This document shows, one piece after another, positions 52,540 through 64,000 of a stretch of 64,000 bases of DNA. Source of the stretch: Chamaea fasciata (taxonomy: Eukaryota; Chordata; Aves; Passeriformes; Sylviidae). Where the stretch lies: positions 45,401,744-45,465,743 of the forward strand of contig JARCOQ010000002.1 in NCBI GenBank assembly GCA_029207755.1. The letters run 5' to 3'. Position numbers and translations under genes: made by a program. Positions within the stretch are counted from its first letter, which is position 1. Each line of letters begins with the position of its first letter. The notes under the pieces are model-generated. The model saw nothing but the letters and a program-made list of their open reading frames with translations. It had not been told where the DNA came from and did not search any database.

Positions 52540-53160
52540 GACCCCCAGACAACCCCAAACCGAGGATAGCATGACTCGAGCGTGGATTTGCCTTTCAGGC
52601 TTTTGCCCGGGCCGCAGTCCCACGGGACCCCAGAGCCGCAGAGCCCCGCGGCTGCGGCAGAGGCTCTCCTGCCAGGGGTGCGCCTGGCAACCCGCAGAGC
52701 CCCCGCTGCCGCCTGGGTGTCTGCAGAGCCACCCCTGGGACACGCAGCGGCGGACACGCTCGGAGGACCGGGATGCTGGTGGGCCCTCGTAACTTGGAGA
52801 GGGAGCGGGGAAAGAGCACGAAAGGAAACTCGTGAGAGAAAATACCCGCCTTACCGCTCTGCCGACTCCTCAGAAAGCGCAGCAGACGCTTGCGTGCACA
52901 AAGCTTTCCCAAAAATCACTGAAGGATCTCCGCTCAGCACGCAGAGAAGCAGGGGCGCTCTCGTCCTCCCCGAGCCGCCCCTGCGAGCAGCCGGGTTTCC
53001 CTCCGTGAGGATTCCCAGCCCTCCAAGCGCCCGGAGGTCCCCGAAGGCGCCGCCGCCCCCGGAGCCTTCCCCCTGCCCGCTCCGCTCGGGGGGAGGAACA
53101 GCTGGGAGGGTGTCAGCACAACACGCTCCATAAATTCTCCCCCAGTCTTCTGCAGACGTA
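52540..53160. promoter_or_regulatory. Second CpG island, possible distal promoter
   Basis: About 600 bp dense in G+C and CpG between AT-rich flanks, 23 kb upstream of SPATA13 exon 1. Donor-like sites occur on both strands: GGCAGAGCG|gtaagg on the minus strand (exon end at 52856) and CTGCAGAC|gtaagt on the plus strand (exon end at 53156). The minus-strand site would let a first exon here splice into SPATA13. Neither frame would continue from it into the large exon, so such an exon would be untranslated and translation would start at 27815. The human gene has far-upstream promoters (general knowledge). A non-coding RNA promoter is equally possible. Open frames across the island look compositional. 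Confidence 0.6.
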
Positions 53161-54298
53161 AGTCCTTGAGAAAAATGCCTAAATCCCGTCGTTTGTTGAC
53201 ATAGTAACCACATTTAAGTTTTTGCCCCCCTCAGAAGCCCTCTGCATAAAACAATTCATTATGTGAAAGATTTATCCAGCGTGCAGCGGGCTGGTTTGTG
53301 TGGTTTTACTTGTCCAGGGAAGAAATAAAGACACTAGATTTCCCACCCAGACCAAGGGGTTGCTTCATTAAAGCAGATAATAGTAAGGACTTCCACAGGT
53401 CTTTGAAGGAAATGTAATACTAAGTATAAGGGGGGAAAAAATCATTATTCAGATAAACTGTCCCTTTCTAATACCCAAGTGAAGTAAAATTTTAGGAACT
53501 TTTCAGGAGGTCACAAAATGTTTTGTATTTTCCCTCTAATTTATTCACATATATTTATCCGATTTCTCCAAAGATGCTTAAAACATTTTTGAAGTTCCCA
53601 ACTAAATTTGTAAATCTACAGCAGACACTGTGAGAAAGAGCAGAGGGTCAGAAACAAATAAAGCCTCTGGAAGACTTTGCTTTCGCAATTCTATGGAGAT
53701 GAGCCCTATGGAGATGAGCTCTTTAGTCTCCGGGCAGTGGAGAGAAGAAAGATAAAAGAGAATTGTGCTGCAGGGATCACGTGGGGTTTAATGGGTTTTA
53801 ATGCATCCCCTCATCCAAACTGCTGCCACCCTACACAGACCTGCATGCCGATTTCTAGCCCTTTTACTGGTAATTTAAGCTATGGGAGCAGCCTGGCAGG
53901 CTTGTGCAAACCATGCTACCCTGCAGGGCTTTTTTGACCCCAGTTGCAAAAGGATGGGGGTGGGGGGTAAAATAACAAAACCCGAACCTTAGTACTTCGA
54001 GTTGAAAAGAGTCTTACGAGCAAAGTTTCAGTGTTTTAACTCAATGTTGCCTTAAAAACTACCTGATTTACAAATATCTTTCAGGGTCTAATTATGTATT
54101 ATTTACTACAGACAGCTTTCTCTCTGATCAGGGTTTAATGCGTGCTTAAGCTCGGAAGCATCAGAACACATAAAGAGTGAGCGATCTAGCATTTTCCTTC
54201 AGCCTTGAAATTCATTACAACTGACCATAACCTTCCCCTCAACACCCAGGCAGCTTTATCTTCTTCACATCATACTCATTCTCTTCTTCCCTTCTCCC

Positions 54299-54345
54299 CT
54301 CCAAAAACAAAACAAAACAAAACAAAACATAAACAAAACATAAAA
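54299..54345 (+). repeat. (AAAAC)n microsatellite
   Basis: Five or so AAAAC units followed by imperfect ones. Simple repeat. Confidence 0.85.
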
Positions 54346-57300
54346 ATCAGATAAATTCTTAATGCACATCTTTTTACTGGGCTGTAGCTGAGAATCATTT
54401 CCTGAGCTGTCATTTAAATAAGAAAAGAGAAGAGAAAAAAAAAGGAGAAGCTTAAATGTGCATTCACAGCTGTGGAAGTCAACCTTTTGATGACGTTTCA
54501 TTACACTTTTTAAGGATAGATTCTGAAATACAGTCCCAGCATCAGTACGTAGTCCTCCAATTATCACCAGCTCATATCCTGATCCCATACCAACTATACA
54601 GGTGCTATTTTAAAATGTTATATATGTTTAAGAAACTGGTAGGTGTTATGCAGCTTGTAAAGCTCTGGCACAAATACCATGCTGCTGTGTATTTCACTGT
54701 GCATGTGAAGAAAAAATATTTTCAGTAGACAAGGTTTGGTAAAGTTTGTAATGTATTTCAAAGCTGGTCTAAAAGGGTGGACCACTAGCCCTGTACTCTG
54801 GCTCCATGGATGATTCAGTGAAGCCCATGGAGCTACTGGAATTGTTTGTAGCTCTGGTGGCTCCAAGGTGGTGTGAGGGAGCTACACTTCTGGCCAGATC
54901 TGCTTTGGACTTTCTGTCCAGCTCAGCTTGACACTGCACCTGAGCAGCTGGTGACTGTGAGCTGCAAGGCTCAAGGTGAGTGTCACCCTCATCTTTTCCT
55001 TATGTCCCTTGCCCCAGCCTGTGTTTTCCTTGCACTGCTACTCTGCTGGGGCAACTGAGGCAGCCGTTTCAGCGGGCTGATCCAGTTGAAAACCAATGCA
55101 CCCGAAAGCCATAATTTTCCATTTCATCAGCTTGTTAAGCTGACCTGGCTGCAGTTGTGCAGCTGCTGGATGCAGTCCAGGCAGATGGGTGGGCAGTGCA
55201 GTGGAACAGCAGAACAGCAGCCTCCAGTTGCTGTAGGTTATTTATATTATTAAATTTCCATCTAAGCTTGTTTGTGCCCCTGCTCTCCCAGTCAAATGGG
55301 ATAAGACTCTTTCCTTGTCCTACAGACTGCAAACCACTGATTATAGAAAACCAGAGTTTTCACAAACTCAACTTCGAATGTATCATCATCTAGCAAAACC
55401 CGATAAAATATACAAGAAGTTAACCTTCTTTATTTCTGTACATTGTGCATACCAAACGAATATTCCAATGTTAGCAAAATTATAAGTACTAAAGTCACTC
55501 CTCCTTTTGTAAATTGAGCCCAGATCCATGAAATAAGCTATTAATTGGGGTCAAGGGTGGGGTGTGAAGTCGTGTATATTCTATATTGTTTTCCAATATG
55601 ATTTGTGCTAAGTCTGTTTAGATTTGTTTTTCTGAAAACTTTTTAACCAAAATATAACCTGCTTGCTCTGTTTACTTAAAAATTATATAATAATTAGATT
55701 GTCTTACCATACATAGACAACTAAGAATTGGAGCAATTTGACAACATCATCCACAGAATTTTATAAGATAACAGAAAGTTGCACAAGCACACTTACTAGA
55801 CCTCCTATTGAAGATGAACCTCTACACTGATGAGATGGCAGAAAAGTCCTACGGCCTTAGTAGCGGTGTTTTAGAAAGCAAAGGAGTGAGTGAACTCAAG
55901 AAATGGGCTCTGGCCCAGAGCTGCAAACACAAAGCATTAGCAGCTGCTTAGTGCTATGTTTGCAAATGCTCTGGTTCCTGTAGAAACACCTAATCCTTCC
56001 TGAATTCTGGCCAGCATTTATGGTTAAGTGCAGCCAGTAAAAGGCTGTTCTCATTACCTCCTTCTTATCTGTATGGTCCGTTTTGTGTGACAATGGATTT
56101 TCGGCTAGAATTTTAAAGCTTAATTATTCTAGCCACGTATTCGGCATCTATTTACATTGTAATGTGTGCGTAGGACCTATTTGCTGGGGGATGCATGGTG
56201 GGGTGGGAAGTTTGGGTTCTGCCTCAGCCGCAGGGAACAAAACAATACAAAGGAAGCACAGGAACCCACAAAGCCCTTAATGCAAATCATAAACTTTCTA
56301 TAGGCATTCTTGAACTATCCTATAGAATGTGATACTGATTTATGTCCAGCAATGGAAGTCTCAAATATCCTTTCAACAGTGTCTGGAGGGATTAGCAGAT
56401 TGTCAGAGCTGAGGCTGAGAACTCTTTTCTCATTTTAGGATTGACCTCCTAGGTGCTCCGGCCATAAATAGAGTTTCACAGAATCATTTCCTTGGGGTCC
56501 TACTCAGTCCAGCAAGACACAGCCCACAAAAAGCCACAAAATACTGAGGCAAACTGAAAAGGCAAAACCTAGAATAAAAGCACGCAGGAAACAAACAAGG
56601 TTTGTGGTCCACTCTTTAAAAAGTTAAAGCGGAAATTCCTGGATTTTTAAGGGATGCCCCTTACCCAAAGCAGATCAATGAACTGAGCTCCTTTTTTGGC
56701 TGTTTCACTTGCTCAAGCTTTCTAAACTTTGTGCACGTACCCCTCTTCAGTATGGTATTCTGGTAAGTATCTCAACATTACCTTATTTTTGATCTTTATT
56801 GAATGTGGGCCCTAAATACCACAGTTGTGGATGTTATCAGCTACAGTAAATAGACCATGTCTGATGAGCTAGGCATCCTATGTTCAAACGGGGATGCAAG
56901 TGCCATGTGTTTGCTGCCTGCAGCTCTTGATGATGAAGCTGTGCCACTCACAGCAGTAGCTGGTGATGGAACAGTTATCCTCTTTATGCTGGAGCTGGAG
57001 TTGGTTTGACTTCACCATTACCTGGTCTATCCCACTCAATGAGCAGAAAAAAATCTTCATTTTCTTCCTGTGGTATTGTTTTGCCCTGTATTAACTCTTT
57101 TACCAGCTCACCACAGATTCAAGATGAGCATCAGTGATGCTCCAAGGGAAACAGCAGGAGCGGACCCAAGTGGAGAGAGAAGAAGGGCTGCCTGGCACTT
57201 TTTGGCAGTGGATATCTTATAGCCTAGTTCAAACATACTGCCTGACTGCACCCTTAGGACACAGCTAGAGATGTTGTCCAGGCCACAGATTAACAGTGTT

Positions 57301-58909
57301 AAGAGGTTATTTCTTTATCCCTCTCACACTTCCATGAAGATTACTGCCTCCTCAGACCTGCCAACAGGGTGGCACCTTTTGTATCCCCACAGTCTCAAAA
57401 TGATCTAGAAAACAAAAATCTCCTGTGAGAATCCTTGAGGCTAGTACAGCTCATTTTCACAGAACTGTGCCAGGGAGTGACGAAATGAGCAATTATATCA
57501 CTGCATCAGAGGGTAAGGTTTCACCAGGTGCATGCCTTAGTTAATGCCTATTACCACTGAAACAGGGCAGTCTCCTCTCTCCCTCCTGGGCAGTTGTCTT
57601 TGCCCCCACCTCATGCCAACTCCACCGTTCCTCTGACAATTTGATGAACCAGTTCAGCCTACTTAACTGACCGAAAATCCTTCTTTTATTTTCCCTGGTT
57701 TTTATAACCTGTGAGATGAACCAGCTCACACAGGAGTGAGCTTTCAGAACATGCACTCAGGAACCAGGACTGTGCTTGGGCTGGAGCGCATTGTGATAGG
57801 GAAGAAGGGAAAGTAAGGCTCAGTGTACAATAACATCTTAACATTGGTCAGCTGCAGTCTCCCCTTAACAATAGCTGTTATTGCTATTTCCTAGCTGAGC
57901 CTGAGATCTGTCCCAGCACATACTTTACAAGCTGTGGTGTGGATAGATGAATGGTTTGCACAATGCTGGAGACCTTCCATCTCCTCTCAATGAAAAGCTC
58001 TTTCTCCACATAAACAGGAACAAGTCCCAGGAAAGTGTTAATGTGTTTAAAGCTGCCGTGCAGCACCTTTGCTCTTCAGGGCCCTGGGAGCTTTGAATCA
58101 ACAAGACGCCCATTCAGATGATGCAATACTTGTACCTGGACACACTGCCAGAGGACAGTAGGAGAAAAATCAGGAAAACCAGTGGAAGATTAAATGCTCA
58201 CTTTCCATCGGGCCTTGTTACATTCATTTGAATTCCTGCCTTCTGATTTACCAAGTTACCTTGGTGATTCTTGACTGCTTTGCTTGCAAGCCTGCACCAG
58301 CTCCACTCCAGCCCAGGTACAGATGCTGACATCATCTTCCCCCTGCTGCTGGCACTTGCCTGCCACTGAAGTACAACTGCACAGAGGAGGAAGGAAATTT
58401 AGGGAGTGTCAAATGCCAGCCTGAGTGCCAGCATACCATAGCAGGCTGGTGCAGTCACCCCTGGCTTTGCTTCAGAAGGATTAGGGGAATGTCACTTCTT
58501 TTTGTATTATATTTTGTAGAAAATACTTGTAGGTTGACATCCTGCCTTTTCCCCTGCTGGCATTTGTGCTGTGCAGTTTGCTGTAGCTGGTCGTGTTTCA
58601 AACAGTGCTGAACACCTGTGGGAGTGATTTCAAATTACTTTATAAATGTCCTGCTTACAGGAAGGCATGCCATTTTGAAGAGGTAGCTTGCCTTCTAAAA
58701 AGGAAAATCCTTTCCAAAGTCTCCCACCATTAGTGTTCAAATCTCTTGCTCAGGTGACGCAGCAAATTGAGAGACCTGCATCCTGCCTTGAGTGACAGTT
58801 TTGGATTTCCTCTTCTAGCCATGAATCTTCTGGATGGTGAGTGCGCAGAGAGGCAGGACTCAGAAGCTGTGTATGCTTTCCCAAGCACAGCCTTCTTGTG
58901 ACAGAGCAT

Positions 58910-58932
58910 AAATCAATCAATCAATCAATCAA
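58910..58932 (+). repeat. (AATC)n microsatellite
   Basis: Five to six perfect AATC units. Simple repeat. Confidence 0.9.
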
Positions 58933-60654
58933 TATTGGAATGTTGGTTTTTAAATGGGTGATGTATCTTCATGTAGCCGAAGCTGTGATACCAACTCCAC
59001 CAGTAACCTCTCACCCTTGAAAGAGGTTAAAATCTGGGTCCCACAGAAAGGATGCCTTTTCTATCCTCCTCACCAATTTCCCTTTCCCTCCATCCCTATT
59101 TCCACATTCCTCCCTCTCCCTATTTATTTGTCCTGGCTTAATTCTCTGCCGTTCTTGTAGGTTGAATTGGCTTATTCTTATGCTGTTATTGGTGCAGTGC
59201 CAGAGCTGGCAACAAGGCAAGCAGCAAAGATACATGGTGAAGAGAAGTGAGAGGAAGAATGGGTGAAGAAGCTGGATTTCACTCTTGCCCAAAATGCAAC
59301 CTAATCAAGAGCCAGAAGGCAGGGCGGGGCATGAAGGGTCTAAAATCCAGAGTTACAGTGAAGGTAGCAAATTGTGCTGCGCCTGTGACTGCAGAGGATG
59401 CTGTAGTCTGAGGCACTCCCAGAGAGTCTGTTTCCCCAGCCTGGTTATACACAGGTTCAAGCCAACCTGAGAGCAAAGAGCTGCCCATCATCCACTTCCA
59501 TGTTCTAGGCAGTTTTGGCATGAACTCCAGCACTTTCCAGTCATGCTGCACTGAGTGTTCGAACAGCCACAGGAGGAAGGTGTGGTGTGTGGCTATGGGA
59601 AGCATATCTGATTTGTCCATTTAAATCCCCTGAAATAAGTACTCTCTTCTGCAAAGCAAGTCTCACTCTTTGGCAAAGCACAAGGATAAGCCTGGCTTCT
59701 CAGGCCCCTGGTACCCTTGCAGAACCTGCAGCTCCTGTGGACCTCAGCTGGTGGCTGCTGTCATGCTTCCCAGGACTTGCCACATGACCTGCCTTACTTG
59801 GGATTTCCTGTTAGCTGGACTATCTCATACTGGAGGGCTGATTAACTCATGTTCTTTCTACAGTGGTCCCATCCCAAAAGAATGACTGAGGAAAGTGACT
59901 CCCAAGCAAAGAGAGTTGGCCCTTTCCCAGCTGCCATGTGGGAATATACAGGAGCCTTTGAGGAGCCAGCTCAAAAGACCTTGTGGCATCTGTGTTGAGG
60001 TCCTGACAAGATGACTTCATATTTCATGCCCCAAGGCTTTTTGAGCAATATGTATGTAAAAGCTGAAGCTGAGCATATTTTAAAACTCATCACTCCTATA
60101 TGTAATCAGTGCCTTATTAGATTTCCAGCAATGCAAAGGGACTAATTTGGAAGCTACCTGGAAGCAGCTTTTTCTTTTATGTTCACCAGTGGTTTTCCAT
60201 GTTGCTCCATGTAACTAAATTATGTGTTCTGATAACAGTGCTAAGAGCAGTGGAAAAGCCAACATATTAAATAAACTTGGCCACCTGTCATATTTTACAT
60301 GCCATCTCTTGCTCACAGCCTGTGGGTTTAAATGCCTGGCAGCTGAAGCTATGGCACAGAGTGGAGAGTTCCTGAAATTCACTCTTCCTTGCTTCGTTTG
60401 AATCTGAATTTGTTGACCTTTACTCTTATCTTTTCACCAGGGCAAGAAACACAGAGCTTTTTGCACAGCTGATCTGCAACCCACATGGTTGGAAGCCTAT
60501 TGGGACCAAAGGAAAAGGGTTGTTTAGAACTACTCTGAGAAATCTTTGAACCTCAGGGCTGCAGGAAGACTTCAGTACAACAGCAGGCTACTGCCACCAT
60601 CCAATCCAGCCACTACACTGCCAGGATGACAAGAAAATCAGGAGAATTTTTGAG

Positions 60655-60770
60655 GTTTGGGGTGGTGGGGTTTTTGTTTTGTTTTGGTTTGTTTGTTTGG
60701 TGTTTGTTTGGAGTTTGTTGGGTTTTGTTGTTGTTGTTGTTTTGGTTTGTTGTTGTTTTATTGCCAGGAC
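60655..60770 (+). repeat. G/T-only tract with (GTTT)n and (GTT)n
   Basis: About 115 nt consist almost solely of G and T, with TTTGTTTG and GTTGTTGTTG units. The strand asymmetry is strong. It lies in a region with no recognised gene. Confidence 0.85.
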
Positions 60771-63700
60771 AATATTATTCTAAACATGCCTTGTTCACTG
60801 ATGTATATTATGGAGTTAAAGCTATGTTTTCTTTTCCAGCCCCAGCTGTCAGTTGGAGGTGAGAAGTTGGCTTCCCAAGTTGTCTGCTTCTGGACCCTGG
60901 CAAGGCAAGGCAACATGTATGATCAGATAGCCCAGAATAGGGCCACAATTCATCTGCTGGCGCTTGAGGGCAGGAACAGGTATGGAGAACAAAGTGGTTC
61001 CTTGTTCAAACAGAAATGTTTATTCCTACATGGGTGACACACTGTTGGTGTTGTATTTACCAACTGTACCTCTACTGACATCCCACGGTGTGAGTGTCCT
61101 GAGCAAGCCCAAAATCAAATTGAATCAACTGTGTTATTTAGAAGACATTTACTCCTACATGGAAGTACTTGATTACTTTGTTGACAAGTGCTGTGGAAAT
61201 GTTAGTCTATTAAGGAAGGTGAAGCAGGACCACTTACACATGGTTAAAGTTTAGTAGAGGGGTTGACCCCTGCAGAGTTTGGTAACATCACCAATGTGAA
61301 GACACTGTTGTGTCCTTCTGGTCCTCTGGAAATTCCCCCTCTGTAGCTCCTTAAGGTCAGCAAAGCCACTGTGATCTGTGGAGCACATCCCATCAGGGTT
61401 TTAACTTCTGCCCCTCTGTGAGTGGCTGACACTGCCTGCTTATCCCTGCTCACAAAAACACGGCTCAGCCTAGCCTTCACAAAGCTCACTCCAGACTTTT
61501 GTTGGAATAGTTCTCTGAGCTGCAGGGGCCCCAGTGACATTTGCACCCTGTTTTGCTAGGTAGCAGTCATGGCTCTTACAGTTGGTAGACTGGGCCACAA
61601 GTTTAGTTGCCAGTGAGTCAAATACAGTGGCTGTTGGATCATAATCACACCGATGCTACAACCAGCAGCCAATTGTCACTTGATTCAAGGCTTCAGCCTC
61701 CTACAAGCATGATTATCTCTATTTGTAGAAGGGTGAAGAGCTCAGCATGTACTTTTTGTAAAGTCACAGGAAGCTACACAGTAAACAGCGGTTTTATGGA
61801 GAAGCATGTTACTGTCAGGGGGAGAAGCAGCATCTTTTTCTTGAAAGAAATTTTTTTAAAACACTAAACTTAGTGCCATTTACTTTGGCTTTCTTGGCAC
61901 ACCGTGGGGTGTTTATCAGTGGGGACGAGAATTCACACTGTTTAGATGCCTCAGAGAATAGACTGCACTAATCAAACCACCCGAAGTGTGATTATGGCAA
62001 TAGCTTCCCCAGAGACTTGTGTTTTGGTTTTAAGTAAACAAATAGCCATCCAAGTAGGAGCAAGATGACTCAGATAAAATCACACAGATCTGTTATATAT
62101 AGCAAACACTGAATATGCTTAAGGTCCTCTGATACTGTGAAACAGGATAGTTTAAATTATCACCCTCTGAAACTCCATAGGTTCTAATTTAACAACTACA
62201 GTAAAGTTTTTAAAACAAAAATTCATTTTTAAAACAAAAATACTTCTGCTTCTCTTGAACTAGGCCAAATGGCCCATTTCAAAATAAAATTTTATTACTT
62301 TGGACACAAAGAGCCTGAATTTCTTGCTAATATTTGCTGATTTCAGAATACATAGCATTTGCTTATACCTAGAAAATAAAAGGGTGTGGAGTTCGCGAGC
62401 TAACATCCTTTCTGTTTGTACAAACTCCAGTCCTCTGAGCTGTGCTGGACCCCTAGGTTTTTCTGTGGGATGAAGGATTTCTGGCAATGCCTACCTTTCA
62501 GACCCATGCAAACTATTCTTCAGGCACAGAGTAACCCATTCTTGAAATGTGCTTTTTCCTCACCTACCCTTACTCACAGGCCAGTGTAGTTGGACAAAGT
62601 ATACAAAGAAAGGACAGTCATAGAGCAATTTCCTTTCGTAAATTATTTAATATAAGGCTCTTTCCCACTATTTTACATTAGTGCATAAACATGTGTTTCA
62701 GTTCTGGTTATGTACACCAACAAATGACAGAAACACAGTGATGTACATTGGAATACACTTTTGCTATCGTAGCTACATTTCTGGAAACTGAACTTCAGCA
62801 GCAGTTCCCTAGGAAGTAACAGTAAAAGCACACTGAAACTTTATTCCTTCTACCTATCCTAACCTGCTCCATGTTTTCTTTAGTGTGTTCCCTCTACAGT
62901 GTTGCATGTAGATGGAGGGACACTTGCAAGGAGCGGAAGTCAGGCTTCTTCCCCCTGTCTCCGTCAGTGCTGCAGGCACCATTTGCACAGTTAGCCAGGG
63001 AGTGTTTAGGGCTCAGAGAACAGCTGTGTTTGCCCTCTTTCCCTTCCTTATGCATGCATATAGTCACCTCTATGCAAAAAGCATCCTCAAAGTCTTCAGG
63101 AGCACACAGTCAACTAAGCTGGAGAGAAAGTAATAGGGAAGAAAAACAAGGCTTGCCTCAGACAGACACAAACATCAGTGCCACCCCTCAGTCACAGGGA
63201 GACATCAATTCCCAAACGCAGGTTTCCTTCCCCAAATGCTGGGAGAGGGCCCCTGGACAAATGAGGTCAAGCCTGGGTTAGTGAAAGGAGGATATAGGTC
63301 TTTTAATGTGTAATGAGGCAGAACCTAAAAATCTACTGAAGACAAAGGAAAAGCAGCCAGGTCAATAGGAAGTGTCAGATGCAGCCCTGAATCTGTAGGT
63401 GCTATGAAAGGGACAAAGCACGTTCAAGACCCGGACATAACAGGGACTCCATTAGCTGAATCCCAGTTTTCCTTTGCAATTTTGCAGAATTCCAAACCAC
63501 AGCACACAGAGCCACTCTGGGCATAGGGTCAGAAGAAACCTCACTTGTCTTTGGGTCTCTGGTTTTGTACTATGGTCCTGGAGGTAGAAAAGCTGTTCAA
63601 AACTGCCTTGGACATGAGGAAAGCTTTGGGTTTTTTCACCAACTCTCGGATCACAGCCATTCCTACCTGGGTGTCACTTGTGCCCTCAGTGCTGACTGGG

Positions 63701-64000
63701 ACAGCAGACACAAGAGGGCAGGGGCAAGTGAGTGAGAATTAACAACTCTTTGGCATTTCTGATAAATCCAGGCCTGCCTAATTATGCTGTAAGAGATGAA
63801 AGGTGAAAAACCTGCATCTAGATGGTGATAGGCTGAAAGACCGTCAGTGACTCAGGAGAGGGCTTTGAGCTGGAAATCATTTGGGAGATCAGAATCAAAA
63901 TCCACAGTTGCCTTGCAGCCTTCTCCAGAGTCTGGAGCTAGGCATAAACTAACTTTAGCGTTAATAAAATGAGTGTAGATAGTTATTTACTGCATCATTG

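Larger units (their letters stand above)
53161..64000. other. Region without recognisable gene
   Basis: No coding exon, RNA gene or clear transposon was recognised. MIPEP and C1QTNF9-type genes, which neighbour SPATA13 in mammals, are not seen as coding sequence. Apart from the simple repeats listed separately, there is a 15-bp-period duplication of CTATGGAGATGAGC at 53691-53719. Confidence 0.6.

Noticed and set aside
52582..53133. A 183-codon plus-strand open frame over the second CpG island
   Set aside because: Low-complexity composition, no recognisable domain, competing frames on both strands. Compared by memory with the MIPEP N-terminus and no likeness seen.
61244..61546. A 100-codon minus-strand open frame
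   Set aside because: No known motif, no splice context, and no conserved-looking segment.
1..64000. CRISPR arrays, operons, toxin-antitoxin or other prokaryotic systems
   Set aside because: The window is a vertebrate intron-exon landscape; no regularly spaced repeats or dense gene arrays exist.

Overview
This 64-kb window is bird nuclear DNA, most likely from a songbird. It carries CR1 LINE copies with the typical avian 3' end, ERVL-like LTR remnants, and a tRNA-Ile-derived SINE with a CR1-like tail, matching the TguSINE1 family described from zebra finch. Coding exons are short, widely spaced and bounded by GT/AG splice sites. A run of 100 N (33141-33240) marks an assembly gap of unknown size.

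One protein-coding gene is recognisable: the 5' part of SPATA13 (Asef2) on the minus strand, a Rac1/Cdc42 guanine-nucleotide exchange factor regulated by APC. In transcript order: a small first exon in a CpG island (coding part 29769-29706), a large Ser/Arg-rich exon (27970-26178), then exons 13338-12976, 9837-9693, 1091-955 and 381-202. The last holds a complete SH3 core. Intron phases agree at every junction (1,0,0,1,0,0), and the joined reading frame is 894 codons, or 821 from the first Met of the large exon. The catalytic DH and PH exons lie beyond the left edge. A further possible first coding exon (15448-15380) ends in a phase-0 donor that fits exon 3; it would make a shorter isoform lacking the large exon.

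Layout. 1-29.7 kb: SPATA13 exons and introns, with two LTR remnants, one SINE and two CR1 fragments. 28.9-30.0 kb: CpG-island promoter. 30-52.4 kb: no recognisable gene; an assembly gap, a truncated CR1 (42.0-40.4 kb) with decayed endonuclease and reverse-transcriptase segments, and a CR1 reverse-transcriptase fragment at 50.0-50.25 kb. 52.5-53.2 kb: a second CpG island with donor-like sites on both strands, possibly a distal SPATA13 promoter or a non-coding RNA promoter. 53.2-64 kb: no recognisable gene, several simple repeats.

No tRNA or rRNA gene, CRISPR array, operon or other prokaryote-type system was seen. The most useful leads are alternative SPATA13 N-termini: the tandem splice acceptors that decide the frame from exon 1, the intronic candidate first exon, and the distal CpG island.
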